The notes under the pieces are model-generated. The model was not told where the DNA came from, did not search any database, and saw only the letters and a list, made by a program, of their open reading frames with translations. From the NCBI GenBank assembly GCA_026874595.1, contig CM049313.1, positions 23,122,008-23,186,007 of the forward strand: a stretch of 64,000 nt of DNA, read 5' to 3'. Within the stretch, counting starts at the first letter, position 1. Each line of letters opens with the position of its first letter. A program made the translations under genes and the position numbers. Source of the DNA: Sipunculus nudus. Its lineage: Eukaryota > Annelida > Sipuncula > Golfingiida > Sipunculidae. Below are positions 11,295-23,718 of this stretch, piece after piece.

Positions 11295-11745
11295 CTTCAA
11301 GGCTGCCTAATATCAAAACCACTGATCTGTTCTTGGTCATATTTAGTATTCATGTTCTTCCATACATTTTCTATGAACATACCAAAAATTAGGTCAGTAT
11401 TGGGTATTATTTTGAGGTTATGGGCCCAAATATAATGCAATTTAAAAAAAAATCAGGAAATATATTTACTTACCTAACGTGAGAATTGCTGAAGCTGGAG
11501 ACTTTTTTTTCAGGAATATAACTTTATTTAATCAAGATTCAATTATTTACCCCAAATTAGATCTAAATTTGCAAATTTTTCAAGTTATTAGCATAAATAA
11601 AAACTTAATACCTTAAATTTTGTCCAACTTTGGGAATGGCACGTTTTTTCTCTGTAAGCACTGTTGATTTAATTTTCACAGCATATATACATAAGGATTT
11701 AATCTTATAAAATCTGAAATTTCAAAGGAATTGATTGAAAAGAGT
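11295..11745 (+). repeat. Internal duplication of AT-rich block, copy A
   Basis: Blocks CTTCAAGGCTGCC, TATCAAAACCACTGATCTG, then GTCCAACTTTGG, GGCACGTTTTTTCTCTGTAAG, ATTTTCACAG and GATTTAATCTTATAAAATCT occur here. They appear in the same order, with substitutions, in copy B at 12875-13075. Copy A is longer because about 250 bp of AT-rich sequence separates the two halves. Confidence 0.68.
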
Positions 11746-12874
11746 AGCTTTTATTCAAGTTTTCATACACCATGTCAAGTGTTGTTTACATCTGGCCCAC
11801 CTAGTAGAACAGCCATCACTTGCATTATGTAACCCACCCCAGGCAGCTCGCCTCAGGCTCAGCTTGGCCACTACTAGTAGGCTTCCCCTCTGCCCTACAC
11901 TTCTCCCCCCCCCCCAAAGATGGTGCATTAACTAGATGAATGTTATAATTTTCTGTATTTTATTTTATTCATGGCTATGCTACATTTTAGATTTTGTATT
12001 GTACCACCAGGGTTACAATGATTAAAGTGCTCATTTAATAGTGTCCACAAAGTGGTGTATTGCAATGAAAGTTTGGATGTTCATCAGATAAGTAATTCCT
12101 TTCTTCAGAAGAGTAAAAACTTCACCAGGTGTGAAATTGACTATTAATTCCAGTAATAAATTATAGCTGAGATTGTAATTAGCATAATGATATTGTTTGT
12201 CCCTCATTCAACCAAAAGTGTGTATACTTTATTTGAAAAGATGTTTTTATTTTATCAAATTTAATGAATCTTTTATTTTATTTCGATGAATAAAATTAAG
12301 CATGTACTGAAAACTCCAATGGGCAAAACTTTTTAATAGTGATTCATGGAACAATCTAGTAGATGCCATGTTGTGGCATTATTTTCTTTTAAATTCAGTT
12401 TAAATATTTATGATTTAAAAATAAAAAAATATATGTGTATGCATAATATGACCCAATATGAGCTACACTCTGGATATATAATGATTGCAGCTTAGAATTC
12501 TAATATTTTAACTTATATTTTCAGTTGTTTTATTACAAATTTATTAAACTTGTAAATAAAAAAAATGAATCAGATTTAAAACTATTAATGGAAAAAGTGT
12601 ATATGCTAAAAAAAGTAGGCTTATATATAAACTTAAATGCATTATTCCCTTGAAAGTGAAATAAAATGTATTAGTCCCTTCTGTCCACTTGCCTGTCCAT
12701 CTGTTAATTTTTGCATCACAGTATCTCTACACTTTTACTGTTTCCTCTGTACAGTTCATATGTACGTGCCAGTAATTTAGTCAGTATTATATAATTTAAA
12801 AAAGTTATAATTTAAAATATATTTTTAGAAAAAATTAAATACATCTGTGTTTCTATTTAATATCTATTTTCATA

Positions 12875-13075
12875 CTTCAAGACTGCCGAATATCAAAACC
12901 ACTCATCTGGTTTTCCATATTTACCATAAATATTCCTCTATTTAACTTAATTTTTGCCCAAGTTTGACCATGGCATGTTTCTATCTTGTAAGAACATTTG
13001 AGTTACTTTTCACAGTCAATATATATAGATTTAATCTGTTAAATTCTGAAATTTCGATGTAAAAGCTTAAAAATT
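12875..13075 (+). repeat. Internal duplication of AT-rich block, copy B
   Basis: CTTCAAGACTGCCGAATATC, AAAACCACTCATCTGG, GCCCAAGTTTGACCATGGCA, TTTTCACAGTCAATATATAT and GATTTAATCTGTTAAATTCT match copy A block by block. The two copies are 1.3-1.6 kb apart in direct orientation. This implies either a tandemly organised element or two insertions of one family. Confidence 0.68.
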
Positions 13076-13915
13076 GTTCTAGTTATTGAAGTTTTTCTGA
13101 GGCTCTAATGTATTTTCATTTTGAACCTCCAGACCAGCCATGTCTGGTCCCTACAGCCTTGCCTGGGTAAACTTATTAGTGATGCAACACTGCTGTCACA
13201 AATGTAGAATCACATGGCAACCCTGACCTCTCCCCCCCGCATTAGTTACATACTTTAATTGCATGGCTGTTTCCGATCCAATGTATACAACTTTTCCTGA
13301 ATCAAGTGTTATTTTCAGATATTTATTATTTTGCAAATTTAAAAAAAAAATAAATACATCTGTAAAAATAAATACAATGTGATGTTGACTGAGCAGATTA
13401 ACTGTAAATGTTGATGCAATTTACAATTGTTAATCAACTTAAATTTTCTAATATAATTGATATATAATGTAAATGTATAGTAAAATTTATAAATTTTGTC
13501 CTAAATTTCCCTTAACGAAAAATTGATGTTATAAAAAAATGAGGACCTAATGCAAACATTCGTTCAGTATTTTTCTGCCTCAGTAGAATGGGAATTAAAG
13601 TGATTTGCTTTGTTTTTCTATCTCTCTGTCTGTTTTTAAATATTCAATAATTATGAATAAAACTTTTTTTACCTGTAAGATTAAATTTTGTATCCTGTAT
13701 GTTTATGCAAAGGTGTTGTAACTTTCCTCACTCCCTGCCACTGAGTATTTGTTTAGGACAATATTCTTCTGGCAACTGCATAAAATTTATAACCGGTAAA
13801 TAAAGAAATAAATATACAGAGTTACAAAGGTGTTTTTAAACTACCCCCCCCCCCCCCAATCAGGTCAAACAGCTGAGTCCCCATGTAACCCTTCACCACC
13901 ACACAACACGGGATT
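13076..13915. other. AT-rich sequence, C run, no gene
   Basis: Very AT-rich, with a 14-base C run near 13844-13857. It probably continues the element block upstream. No coding signal. Confidence 0.45.
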
Positions 13916-14330
13916 TTGAGTCATCTCTTCTCTATATTCACACTTAGACTCAATCACTTCAGATTGTTTTCCTCTATAGGTCACCCGCATGTCCCATCAG
14001 TAACTTCCTCTCTGAACTCCCAAGTTTTGGTCTCTCAAGTTGACCACAACCTGCCTATAGTGATCATGGGCGATTTCAATATTGACATTTCTAATATAAT
14101 ATATAACACCAAATTGACACAATTATGTCAACTCTTTAATGTCAACAACTAGTCAGAGAACCAACCAATGACCATGGAAATACCATTGATCTTGTCTTTA
14201 CTAACTGTTTAAATACTTCAGTTTCAACATTAGAAAACACATGGTCAGATCACAAGATATTATTAGCAACAATCCCCCATTCTTCAATTCAGATCAAACA
14301 TGGCAACTTCTGACAGCTTAATCTACAATT
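13916..14330 (+). pseudogene. LINE endonuclease-domain remnant
   Basis: The frame from 13916 reads up to NLPIVIMGDFNIDIS (about 14059-14103). GDFN is the conserved core of the apurinic/apyrimidinic-type endonuclease of non-LTR retrotransposons. After a frameshift near 14150 it continues as REPTNDHGNTIDLVFTN and then ENTWSDHKILLATI, where the SDH is the catalytic histidine motif near the domain's end. The order and spacing of GDFN, IDLVFTN and WSDH are those of CR1/L2/Jockey-type ORF2 N-termini. No reverse transcriptase follows within 1 kb, so this is an internal fragment of a dead copy. Confidence 0.78.
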
Positions 14331-16494
14331 TCTTCTCTATAGATACTTTTTGAGACATTCTGTTTCCTCTCTAATTCAGCAACAACTGCTTCCCAAAACA
14401 TGTAAGTTTTCTAGTTTTCCATAAATATTTTGATTTATTAAATGTGTATTTTTATACTTGCAAATCTCCACTTCCGATCTCTGCAATTTACAACATCTGG
14501 TCATTCCCATTGGAATATTTTAGACACACATTCTTGTTCATATTTAAAATACTGATACTTCTATATAACTATTCCGCTCAACTACATAATTAATACAAAA
14601 AATTACATCTGTCAAAATGAAATCTTACAGACCTACATACAACAATAGTGACACAATTGTATCTGTCTCATTCAGCTGAGCGCCGTGACCCATGGGTCCC
14701 TTGTTTTGTTTGGCATATTGGTGCATAATACCTCCCTCCTCATTCAAAAGACAGGCCAATAGGCCCGAACCATCCTTGAAAAGGAAAATGGAAAAAGGCC
14801 TAATAGCAAAGAATGGGCCCAAGATGGAAAAGAATCCTTTGAACTGAAAATATATAATGTTGATCCATATTATCTAAAAAAATGCTCCAAGGTTGTAACC
14901 AAATCCCTCCACAAAATGTTATGCCTTTAGAACTTTCTTAACATAAAATTGGTAACAAACAAACCGAACAGGGACAATAATACTTCACCGCTAATGATTA
15001 TGATTATTCATCAAAATACGGACTAATTGACAGGCAATGTAGCACATAACACACAAACACCAATAAAAGATGAATTGTTTATTTGAAGATGAAAATGAAG
15101 GTAGGCAGAGGTCATATTTTAAACACCTGTCTGTCCGTCTGTATGTGTAAAGTATATTTGAAACAGTTGCTTTTGGATTTCAATGAATTTTGAGTTAAGT
15201 CGGGCTTTTAGGAAAAAGGCTGAATAGGATAAATTGGGTTGATAGCATTCATTATTTGAATAATTCATCTGTTTGACGGCAATTTCTAAGAATTGTTAGT
15301 GGTCATTGCGTGCAGACGAGAAATTGGGTACCATTAGGACAGTCGGGACCTAATGGGAGGAAGAGTTTATTAAGTTTGTGATTAAAAAACGACGTTAGCG
15401 GACGTATGAAGATCAGGTTAGGGTCTGTTTTGATAAATTGTTGATATGTATCAGGTTGACCGGTACTCTCAGCTTGGCAGACATTTTAAACAGCTCATCA
15501 GTCTTCATTTAATGACAGCTTTTAATATTGGATAGGTTGGCTTTAGCGCATACTCAACATGCCAGTATTAAAACAAAACACAAATTAAGCATAAACGTTC
15601 CATTATTCGTCAATTAATTACTTGATAAAATATCTTCACATATTTCCTGTAAAAGCCCCAGCTTTGTCTTTATTAACTTAATGTTATGTTATCATTTTAT
15701 CTGGTAATCAATACAAGTTATTTCAAAGTCATATTCGAATTTCATTTTCATCATATTTCATTCATTATTTATTCGTTCATGGGACAAATCAGTAATTACC
15801 TGGATTCATTAACATTAGCCTGATTAATTATTCTAGTCTCATCCTTAGATATGAGATGATGTTTTTGTTAAACTTGCATATAGCTGAGGGAAGAGCCAGT
15901 CTACAGTTATTGGCTTTGTCCCAAAGAAAATGAATTACATTTTTTTTGCCTGTCGATATGATCGGCGCCATTAGAGCACAGGGCATCTAAGGTTGGAGGT
16001 AAAGAAATATATTGGCATTATGAATTCAGTGATGGAAAATGATTGAGAAACCCCCTGGAACTTGATTAATCTCCTGTATTGAATCAAAGCTTGTCCTCCA
16101 AGATTAGATTGTGTTGGTTCATTTCCAGGTGTAAGCCGTGTCTTTCTCCCTGCTTTGTCTTCTAACCTTGTTGCCAACATTTCCTAAGGTTGTGTACATT
16201 GGGTTTTCGACATTTAGAGTCAGCTGGTCATGGTAATCTTAGGTAAGGACAATCAATCATTTCTCAAGTGAAATAACCTCATCATCTCATTCCTTTGTAT
16301 TGTTCTTGACATTGCTTAAGTGTCTTTGTAACAAATAAATATCTTTTTTTTTCTCGGTCTCAGCGGACCGGTTTCAACAAAGCACATTTATCATATATTT
16401 CACATATTCCATACATGTAAAAAAGGTTTTATAAAAGAATATAAAACAAGATTAAAAATTTACTTTAGTTCTGGGATTATAGTCTTCGGAACAC

Positions 16495-16498
<4 letters not shown>
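14331..16498. other. No recognised gene
   Basis: AT-rich. The minus-strand frame 14625-14822 and a frame at 15971-16180 have no recognisable domain. An 8-bp inverted pair CCATTAGG/CCTAATGG lies near 15.33 kb. Nothing else was recognised. Confidence 0.45.

Positions 16499-16549
<51 letters not shown>
16499..16549. repeat. (CT)n microsatellite
   Basis: About 25 uninterrupted CT dinucleotides. Confidence 0.95.
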
Positions 16550-16552
<3 letters not shown>

Positions 16553-17008
16553 TTTGTTGTTTCTTGTTGTTTCTTCTTGAAACATTTTACTCAATTTTAT
16601 TCTTATGGCAGTCAATATCTTAACTTGTGTTCACTCATGTTCCGTCCGTACATGTTTGTGATAGTTTACGTGAGCTAATTAATTTTGTATATGTTTAGAA
16701 CAGAAATACTAAGTAGCCCTGAAAGGTTAAAAATAAGATAAAAAATTTACAAAATAGTCGTTGTTGACAGGGCGTAGGATGAGTGTCCATGTGTTGGACA
16801 AGTTTTTGAAAACCATACACAGAGATTGTCTTTAAATTATCTAATTTATAGATACCATTAGAGATCAGGCAGTATAAAAACAACACACAAACAAAGTACA
16901 AAAGAATATATCTATTCATCTCTTGAGGTTTATTGGTAGTCATAATATTACAAGTCAAATGCAGTATTATATTACTGAATGATATAAGGTTTCGGATTGC
17001 TTAGGACT
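16550..17008. other. No recognised gene
   Basis: AT-rich. An 87-codon minus-strand frame (16695-16958) is hydrophobic but unrecognised, and is likely chance in AT-rich DNA. Confidence 0.45.
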
Positions 17009-17096
17009 GTGGTTAGGACATAGCTCAGTGGTCAAGACAGACTTTGGAGCTGGATGTCCAGGGTTCGATCCCTACCACGTAAAAAGAAAAAAAAAA
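17009..17096 (+). mobile_element. tRNA-derived retroposon head with A-rich tail
   Basis: A 70-nt tRNA-like segment has a perfect A-box match TAGCTCAGTGG (17021-17031) and a perfect B-box match GGTTCGATCCC (17062-17072). The ends can pair (GTGGT.AGG at 17009-17017 with CCTACCAC at 17071-17078, one bulge). The D arm cannot fold normally, because the nearest GAGC partner of GCTC leaves a loop of about 20 nt, so it is not a working tRNA gene. It is followed directly by an A-rich tract (17081-17096). That fits a retroposed tRNA or the head of a short SINE. The long open frame 17028-17441 starts inside this segment and is not a gene. Confidence 0.62.
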
Positions 17097-19154
17097 TGGT
17101 ATTATCTCGAAAATATGGTACAAATTTATGGTGCTTCTTTAACTATAGCTTATGACTTCTGGATGATTCCTGGCCACTCACAAACAAATCTGAAGTCCAA
17201 AAGGCTATATTATAACATGGCATTCTTACATAATGTTGCCTTAATTATTACTCAAGAGATATTGCCACAAAAAAGTTATGAACCGGACCATTATATTATA
17301 GACTTCGGAGCTTGTAAGCATGGAAGTAAGTTAAATGTTATGCTGTCATGTAATGAGGACAGGTTTTACGTCTTGATTTATCCTTATAATTTATTGATAA
17401 ATATGGTATTAATTATATATATCCTAATAATTATTCATTAGATGAACGATGGAGAAAAACTAAAATTAATATGGCCGTAGTGTATGAATAGCTGGAGCCG
17501 GCTGAAAATGCCTCAACCTCCGAAGGTCACACTCAACAGAAGGCCACTAAATTAGGTTTAATCTTAGCAATTACTCCAATGTGTCGTCTGTAGTGCATCG
17601 TTTTCATCTAGTAGATTTCTTAAGGTTGAATTCCAATCCACCGTCTTTTATACACGCTTAATGCGGCCCGAATATACAGTCGAGCGGCTATCCCGGGTTC
17701 CGTTCAAGTCATTTTTTCCGTTTATATTTGTTGGCCACACAAACGAGCGCTGATGAAATATCGATCCAAATGATTTGATATTTGCCAGAATGTGTCCTCA
17801 TAATCGTAACGCATCTTATTTTATATTGATCATTACAAACGCTGCTCCAGCTCGCAAAGCCTACCCGGCAAACACACTGCAAGACACACTAAAATATTAT
17901 CTGGAAAAAACTGGAAGCAATAAGAAGAACATTTCCTCATTTTTGGTAAGGATCTAGCCATCGTACATCATGCTTAGCGTTCTCCGGTGCGTACTTGGTA
18001 CACTAACAAATCTGTTCCGGAGTCAGTTTTATATTTTGCGGAAGCCACCAATGAAGAACGGGCCACCAATGACCTGTAATTGAAAACCGACTTTGGTGTT
18101 TAACCGCCCTGTACAACTTGTGATGTATGGATCATCAATTAGGGGGAAATGAGCTGAAGCAATTGAGACATTGACATGAGTGAACAAATAAAACGTGCAT
18201 TGATTCTGGGTATATCACTGTTGCTTCAGCTGTCGCTTGACTACACAAGTAAGCCAATGTGTATATGGATGGCTCTCGTTTCTGAATGCAAGAGAACTGT
18301 TGTTAATATAACTGCTGGTCCAGCATCTACGGGTCAAATCATGCGTCTCGGCAACCTATGGAAGCACTATTTCCTTTGAGACTCAAATATCTCCAACCCA
18401 TTGATTGCATCCTATTGTTCCGGAGAGTCACTCCAGGCCAGCGACATTGGGTTTGATTGCAGGAGGTGCACCGTTGAAGGCAAACTCGTTGATGCTTTTG
18501 TCCTTTTATATGAAATGGAGACTCCCCGATGGTTGTCAAATCGGCAGATTTGTAAAGAGTCACTCCTGCGGTTCCTCCTCGCCGGGTCACCTTTCTTGAA
18601 CGTGTACATGTAGCCGTTCCGAAGCCTTGTTTCTTATAGTGCAGCAATGTGGACAGTAATATAGCTTGTCTCCCTGCCTGATCAGCCGCCCACAGGGGAA
18701 ATTGTCTTAAACTGAATAGTGCTATTACGTTAGACGCAATATATCATATTTGTTTAAACACAGCTTGGACACGTTCCGCTTAAGTAATACTGGAATTGAG
18801 AGGACTTAAAATAAATATGCATGTATTCTGTAGACATGAACGTACAATATACAGAAAAAGCCTCGTTGTGCTGAAATTAAATTATTACCAGACAAAATCC
18901 GCATATGTCCATTGTCGAAAACGTTTTTATTGATGCCTGTCGACTTCGAAACAGCGAAAACTTGCGGTTTAACCATTTGTTCAATTTATTCCTTACTGCT
19001 CTTTCGTTTTGTATTAAATACTCGACTATCCCGCCAATATATTAAATTGTTTATTTAACGTTGTGCTTAGTACTGTCTGGAGAGTGTCAAGTAACTGGTT
19101 TTTATTGTAACATTTCGTCATCTGTCTGACCAGACGCACAATTATATGATGACG
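17097..19154. other. No recognised gene
   Basis: Contains several short overlapping frames around 18.3-18.65 kb, open on both strands with no recognisable product, and unremarkable sequence elsewhere. Confidence 0.4.
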
Positions 19155-19231
19155 GGGCGGGACATAGCCTTGTTGGTAAATATATTCGACTTCTTGACTT
19201 AAAGTATCCGGTTCAAACTCTTCCAGTGCCC
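19155..19231 (+). mobile_element. Degenerate tRNA-like SINE head
   Basis: A 77-nt stretch is bounded by pairing GGGC (19155-19158) and GCCC (19228-19231). It has an A-box-like TAGCCTTGTTGG at 19165-19176 and a B-box-like GGTTCAAACTC at 19210-19220. Length and box spacing are tRNA-like, but the cloverleaf is eroded. It could be a SINE head or a tRNA pseudogene. The minus-strand frame 19026-19253 overlaps it and is not supported. Confidence 0.5.
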
Positions 19232-19494
19232 AAAAGACAACATGGAGCAACACAAGCTTTATCGACAGGTCTTAACAGCTGGATTCTGCTGTACAAAGAA
19301 AATATCTTCTTAGCAGTAGGATGATCAATGTAAAAATCTCCCATTTAATTCAAAGAGTAGGTCTTAAATAGTGGAAATAAAATGCATTAATAATTAGAAT
19401 GATAGATTCGGTTCCATTTCTCCATTTCTGAGTATATATTGAAATCATTAAAATATATATAACATCTTAACTTTTAAAACCTTATACTTTTTTA

Positions 19495-19868
19495 ATATTT
19501 ATTTCGGTGGAGGTATTGAACCACTTCCATTTTTTTAAAAGCTTGCTTAACTGAGTATTACGTTTATCTGCAAAAATTCATTCTGGTTTCGGACTACGTG
19601 ACAGGAGCTTACACCCGGTAATTATGGCGTCAACCAGGCTCGGTGTATCACTCCTGCGGGTCATGGGTGCGTGTCACTCCCATTGCTGGGTCATAACACT
19701 GAGGAACCCCCTAAAGGTGCACTCGCTTGTGAGTGGATCACGACTGTTGGGCACAGTCTCCCATTAAGCCTGCAGAGCGCACACCCTGTGTAGGGGCCGA
19801 CTGTGAAAACTCACGATCTCCAGGCTTTGAGCCCCTTTGCCTTACCCCTGAACCACAGTAGCCGGTTA
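19495..19868 (-). mobile_element. R2: tRNA-derived SINE-like element, antisense, second copy
   Basis: The body is collinear with the 8585-8975 copy. On the plus strand, ACTCCTGCGGGTCATGGGTG, ATTGCTGGGTCATAACACTG, AGGAACCCCCTAAAGG, GCACTCGCTTGTGAGTG, CCATTAAGCCTGCAGAGCGC and GGGGCCGACTGTGAAAA all match. The head (minus strand from 19868) keeps CTGTGGTTCAGGGGTAAGG as a decayed A box, but the B box is largely lost. It is equally old or older than the 8.6-kb copy. Confidence 0.72.
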
Positions 19869-19982
19869 AAACCTTATACTAAGCTGTATATACCTGACAT
19901 GGGTCACATAGGAAGTAAAACGTTAGGTGTATATATGTATATACGCCACTTCAAGGTGACATCTTTCAGGATTATAACAGCA

Positions 19983-20255
19983 TTAAGCTGCGTTTACCGG
20001 TCGCGCGGTATGCGATATAAAATAGCGTGGGGCATTTACTTTTAAGGCGGTAAAACACTGATATACCACAGGTTATGTTAAAATCCGCCAGTTTGTGTTG
20101 CTTCGGTGGTTAAAACAAATGGTAACCAGAGCAGATGGGCGCTTTGCGGATATGCGGTTTGCAGATAAAATTCTCCACTGGGAATTCGATTTTACCGCGT
20201 GTCGCATACCGCTTATCCCACACCGCATACCGCGCACCCGGTAAACTCAGCTTAA
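19983..20255. mobile_element. MITE-A: TTAA-flanked inverted-repeat element
   Basis: TTAA at 19983-19986 and at 20252-20255 flank a 265-bp element. Its left end (GCTGCGTTTACCGG, then CGCGCGGTATGCG) is the inverted repeat of its right end (GCTGAGTTTACCGG, then TGCGCGGTATGCG). The arms match at about 25 of 28 positions. The inner right arm repeats CGCATACCGC twice. There is no coding capacity; the frames at 19803-20045 and 20135-20362 overlap its edges. A TTAA target duplication with TIRs is characteristic of piggyBac-type DNA transposons, so this is most likely a non-autonomous member. The superfamily is inferred from TTAA alone. Confidence 0.78.
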
Positions 20256-23200
20256 ACATCAGTTCTTGTCGTTTGGATATTTTTCATCCACATTCAGCGG
20301 ACAGGACAACTAACAACCCATGGACCTCTTCTTTAAAATACTTTTTATCTCAGGTATTTTAGTTGCTTTTCTTGTTTACGTTTAAATAGCTCTTTTTTGG
20401 ATATGCAAAAAGTAAATTCCTGTTGCAACAATTTCCAGTGAAACTAGTACTTGCTGCTACAAATAGTTAACAAAGTCAATGAATATAAGAGTGTTACCTT
20501 TGTTTGAATCTGTCCACCTAAAGTTGTTACACATTATTTAATTCTTCAGTTAGTTATCCAAGATTCTTGTTGTATGTATTTAAAGGAAAAATTTAGCTTG
20601 TTCGCATAAAGGACAAAGAAACAATAATTAAGCGTCTTGGATATTTGTTGTGACTGCATTTGAATTAACTCAAAAATTCCTAAACAAAGGGCTATATTTA
20701 TTTGATGGACAGTAATAAAATCACGCTTAAATAAGAATAGGATTGTTTTGAAGAAAATGCAAAAGTAACCCTATATCCTTAGAATGAAGATACTATGTAG
20801 TATTTTAATACCATTGCTTACTTTTCACTTTAAAAATAAGATACTGCAGGAATGATACCTAGAATCCAATTTCACGGTCCTTTAAGCTTGACTGCGTATT
20901 TAATTTAAGTCGAGTTGATCGAATTGGAAACCTCTTCTGAGATAACGAGAAATATTTTTAGCCAGGCATGTTTTTTTGTCTCCATAACTTGCATAAGCAT
21001 TTATATATCACACTGGTCTCGTCCAAACATCGACTTTTAATGCATGTGTACGTTATTTATATTAAAAACGTATCCAAATATCCATACAAACGTCATGATT
21101 AAAAGAGATTCTCCAGTGGATGGACTACGTCAGTGCCGTATTTGAACTCCGATTTGTATACGTTATTTATAATAAATTAATATAAACAAATATCAATAAA
21201 GGGTCCATTCAGTTTTCAAAATCACGACCATGAATATAGATACCTAAAGCATAAAATTGTCTTTAGCAGATTACAGAAAGTTTGAAGAAATGTGGTCTGC
21301 ATGATGACATTTCCTAAATGTATTTAAAAATTAACTAAATTTTGAGGATGATACAACAGAAGCACTGACGTCACTACTCCACCCCCAAGAATTCATGTTT
21401 TTATAAAGATCAAAATATTGGAGGGGGGAGTCTCTTTCTCACATTATCGTCCAAGTGACATCACGTGACGTTGAAATGCAACATGCGATTGATCCAAATG
21501 AAATGCGAGGTCTCCATTTTAAGGAGAATAAAAATCATATCGTCAGATATCGGGTTATGATCACTTGTGCACCCAACAAACGAGAACCATACAAGTTACT
21601 TCGCAAACTTAATATCTCTCGAATTTAACATGTCATGTTATTTCATGAGCAGGAAAATCTGAAGCACGTGCGTGCCAAATTATCTCATGTGCTCACGCTA
21701 TATCCTCATGGTCACGTCATGGACATATTTTCACATTGGCGCGCCATATTATTTAATGGACACGAGATATTTTTTCCGTCAAATTTACAACGTCCTGAGC
21801 CCCATGTATTATATCGTTGCAGTTTTCTATTCCCATATATAAAAGCAAAGGTACATAAACCTTCGCAATAATATGTATATATTCTCACGTCATTTTGGCT
21901 GAATACATCAATCTATACCAAAAGCTCCCCGGCAGATGGACTTACTATCTCCAGGTTCTGTTTTATACGTTCTAATGGTTCCGTGTGTGAGTAAATACTG
22001 TCACGGGGTGTCTGTTTACCATAACAAGACCGCATGACCAGACATCCGATCTTACGCTTTCTTGCTGAGTAAGAAGTAAAATGAAAGAAAAAACACAGAA
22101 ATAACACCGGTTGGAAGCTTAAAAATCTTCATTTGTGAAGTCGCGCTGCACGACTACTAGGTAGCATGCGCGCTATGTTGCTTTTGTGCACTACTGATCG
22201 CTCTCGGTGCAAGCTTTTTTTTCACTCGTGTAAGGAGGAAGAAAACGGTTTTAGAGGCCCATACCAAAGGCAGATTATATTTCGTGTATAGTAAACATAC
22301 CTGGTATATGAATAGGTCCTAAGAGACTTTTTAGTAAAAAAGACACCACCTGTAGCTGGTCTGTAGTCAACAATCGGTCCAGGTCATAGTCTTAATCTTG
22401 AATAATAAAAATAATGTAGCTGATAATGCGTATTAAGGTCAAAGACATGTCATAAGACTCTAGTTGCAGATTACTGAGCTATCAGTCGGGTACAGTTCCT
22501 TGGCATTTTGCCATAATGAAAGGAAGTAGCTTCAGTAGTGTTTGTGATTTGATACACTCTTGTTAATATATAAAAAATATTTCACTGTTTATTTCTTTCT
22601 TCATATTAATGACTATCGCTTCAGTGAGGGAGATTTTTTTTTATTGTTGCAGTTAAAAATAGAAATTTGTTTTTATGGAACGAAAAAGAGTTTCGTATCT
22701 AAACTTATAAAAACGACGTTTTCTTAAAACGTGTATGCAAAAACATTTTTAATGTAAAAGTGTTTTTTATTACTTTTTCGAGAAATATTTTATGACCCTT
22801 TTCATGTCTTTATTTAAAAATTACATTTCATACCAGAACTTTTTATTTCTAGAATGTGTCAAAAGATAAAGTTAAAAAATAAAGAGTTAAATGTGATATC
22901 ATTTATTTATAAGACAGGCACCTAGTTACTGGTCACATAAATTCAGATTTAATCTTCTAAAAAAGCGGAAAATGTAATATAAAATGCTTTTCTAAGTTGG
23001 AATACTCCTTCATTGCTGACAGCAGTTTCCTTTTTTTTTCTCGAAGAAAAGCAGAAAATATTGTATTATACTATTTATCTAGCTAAAAATTCAGATTATG
23101 AGCTACATAAAAGACTTAATTCCATTAAAATTCTTTTATAATACAATATTACAGCCCGCCGTCTACCGTAAGAGTTACGTATAGTTCTATAACAAGTCCT

Positions 23201-23718
23201 TGGTGAATCGGAAAGACGAATTTGGGGGAAAAGTAAAGCGGCTCGGTCGCCTGGGAAGGGGTTTACAATTCTCATTTCGCTATAATGAAGGCTTGTCTGC
23301 TGGAATAAAAGACATATTTACGTACCGATCTGTTAGGGATGATTTTTTTTTTCTTTAGAATCAGATTCCCAAACGCGGTTTTGCTTTGACGAGCTAACTT
23401 AACAGACGTCTACGGCTTGCTGTGTGTGACGGGAAGAATACCCCAAGGCCTTTTTACAGTGTCCTCAATATAGCATTGTCTGCCAATTTTCTTTCAAATC
23501 TAATGCTGCGGGATTGAAAAATTTACCCAGTAGTGATTCCATTACTAGAAGGCGGATTTACTAAATGTATAGGGATCCAAATTTGGGCGTTGGTGATGTA
23601 ATATTTGTGTCGATTAACAATTTTATAAGCATAAAATATGTTTGTTTTTTTTTTTGCATTTAAAAAAGGCTTAATTTATATAATTTTTTTTGCATTTAAA
23701 AATGCCTAAATTTTTCAG
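20256..23718. other. No recognised gene
   Basis: About 3.5 kb of AT-rich single-copy-looking sequence. A 78-codon frame at 21635-21871 and others are unrecognised. Motifs such as ATCACGTGAC (21.46 kb) occur singly. T-rich tracts lie at 22.6 and 23.65 kb. Confidence 0.45.

Noticed and set aside
17028-17441. 137-codon open frame, the second longest in the window
   Set aside because: It begins inside a tRNA-like retroposon and continues through its A-rich tail into AT-rich DNA. No domain was recognised.
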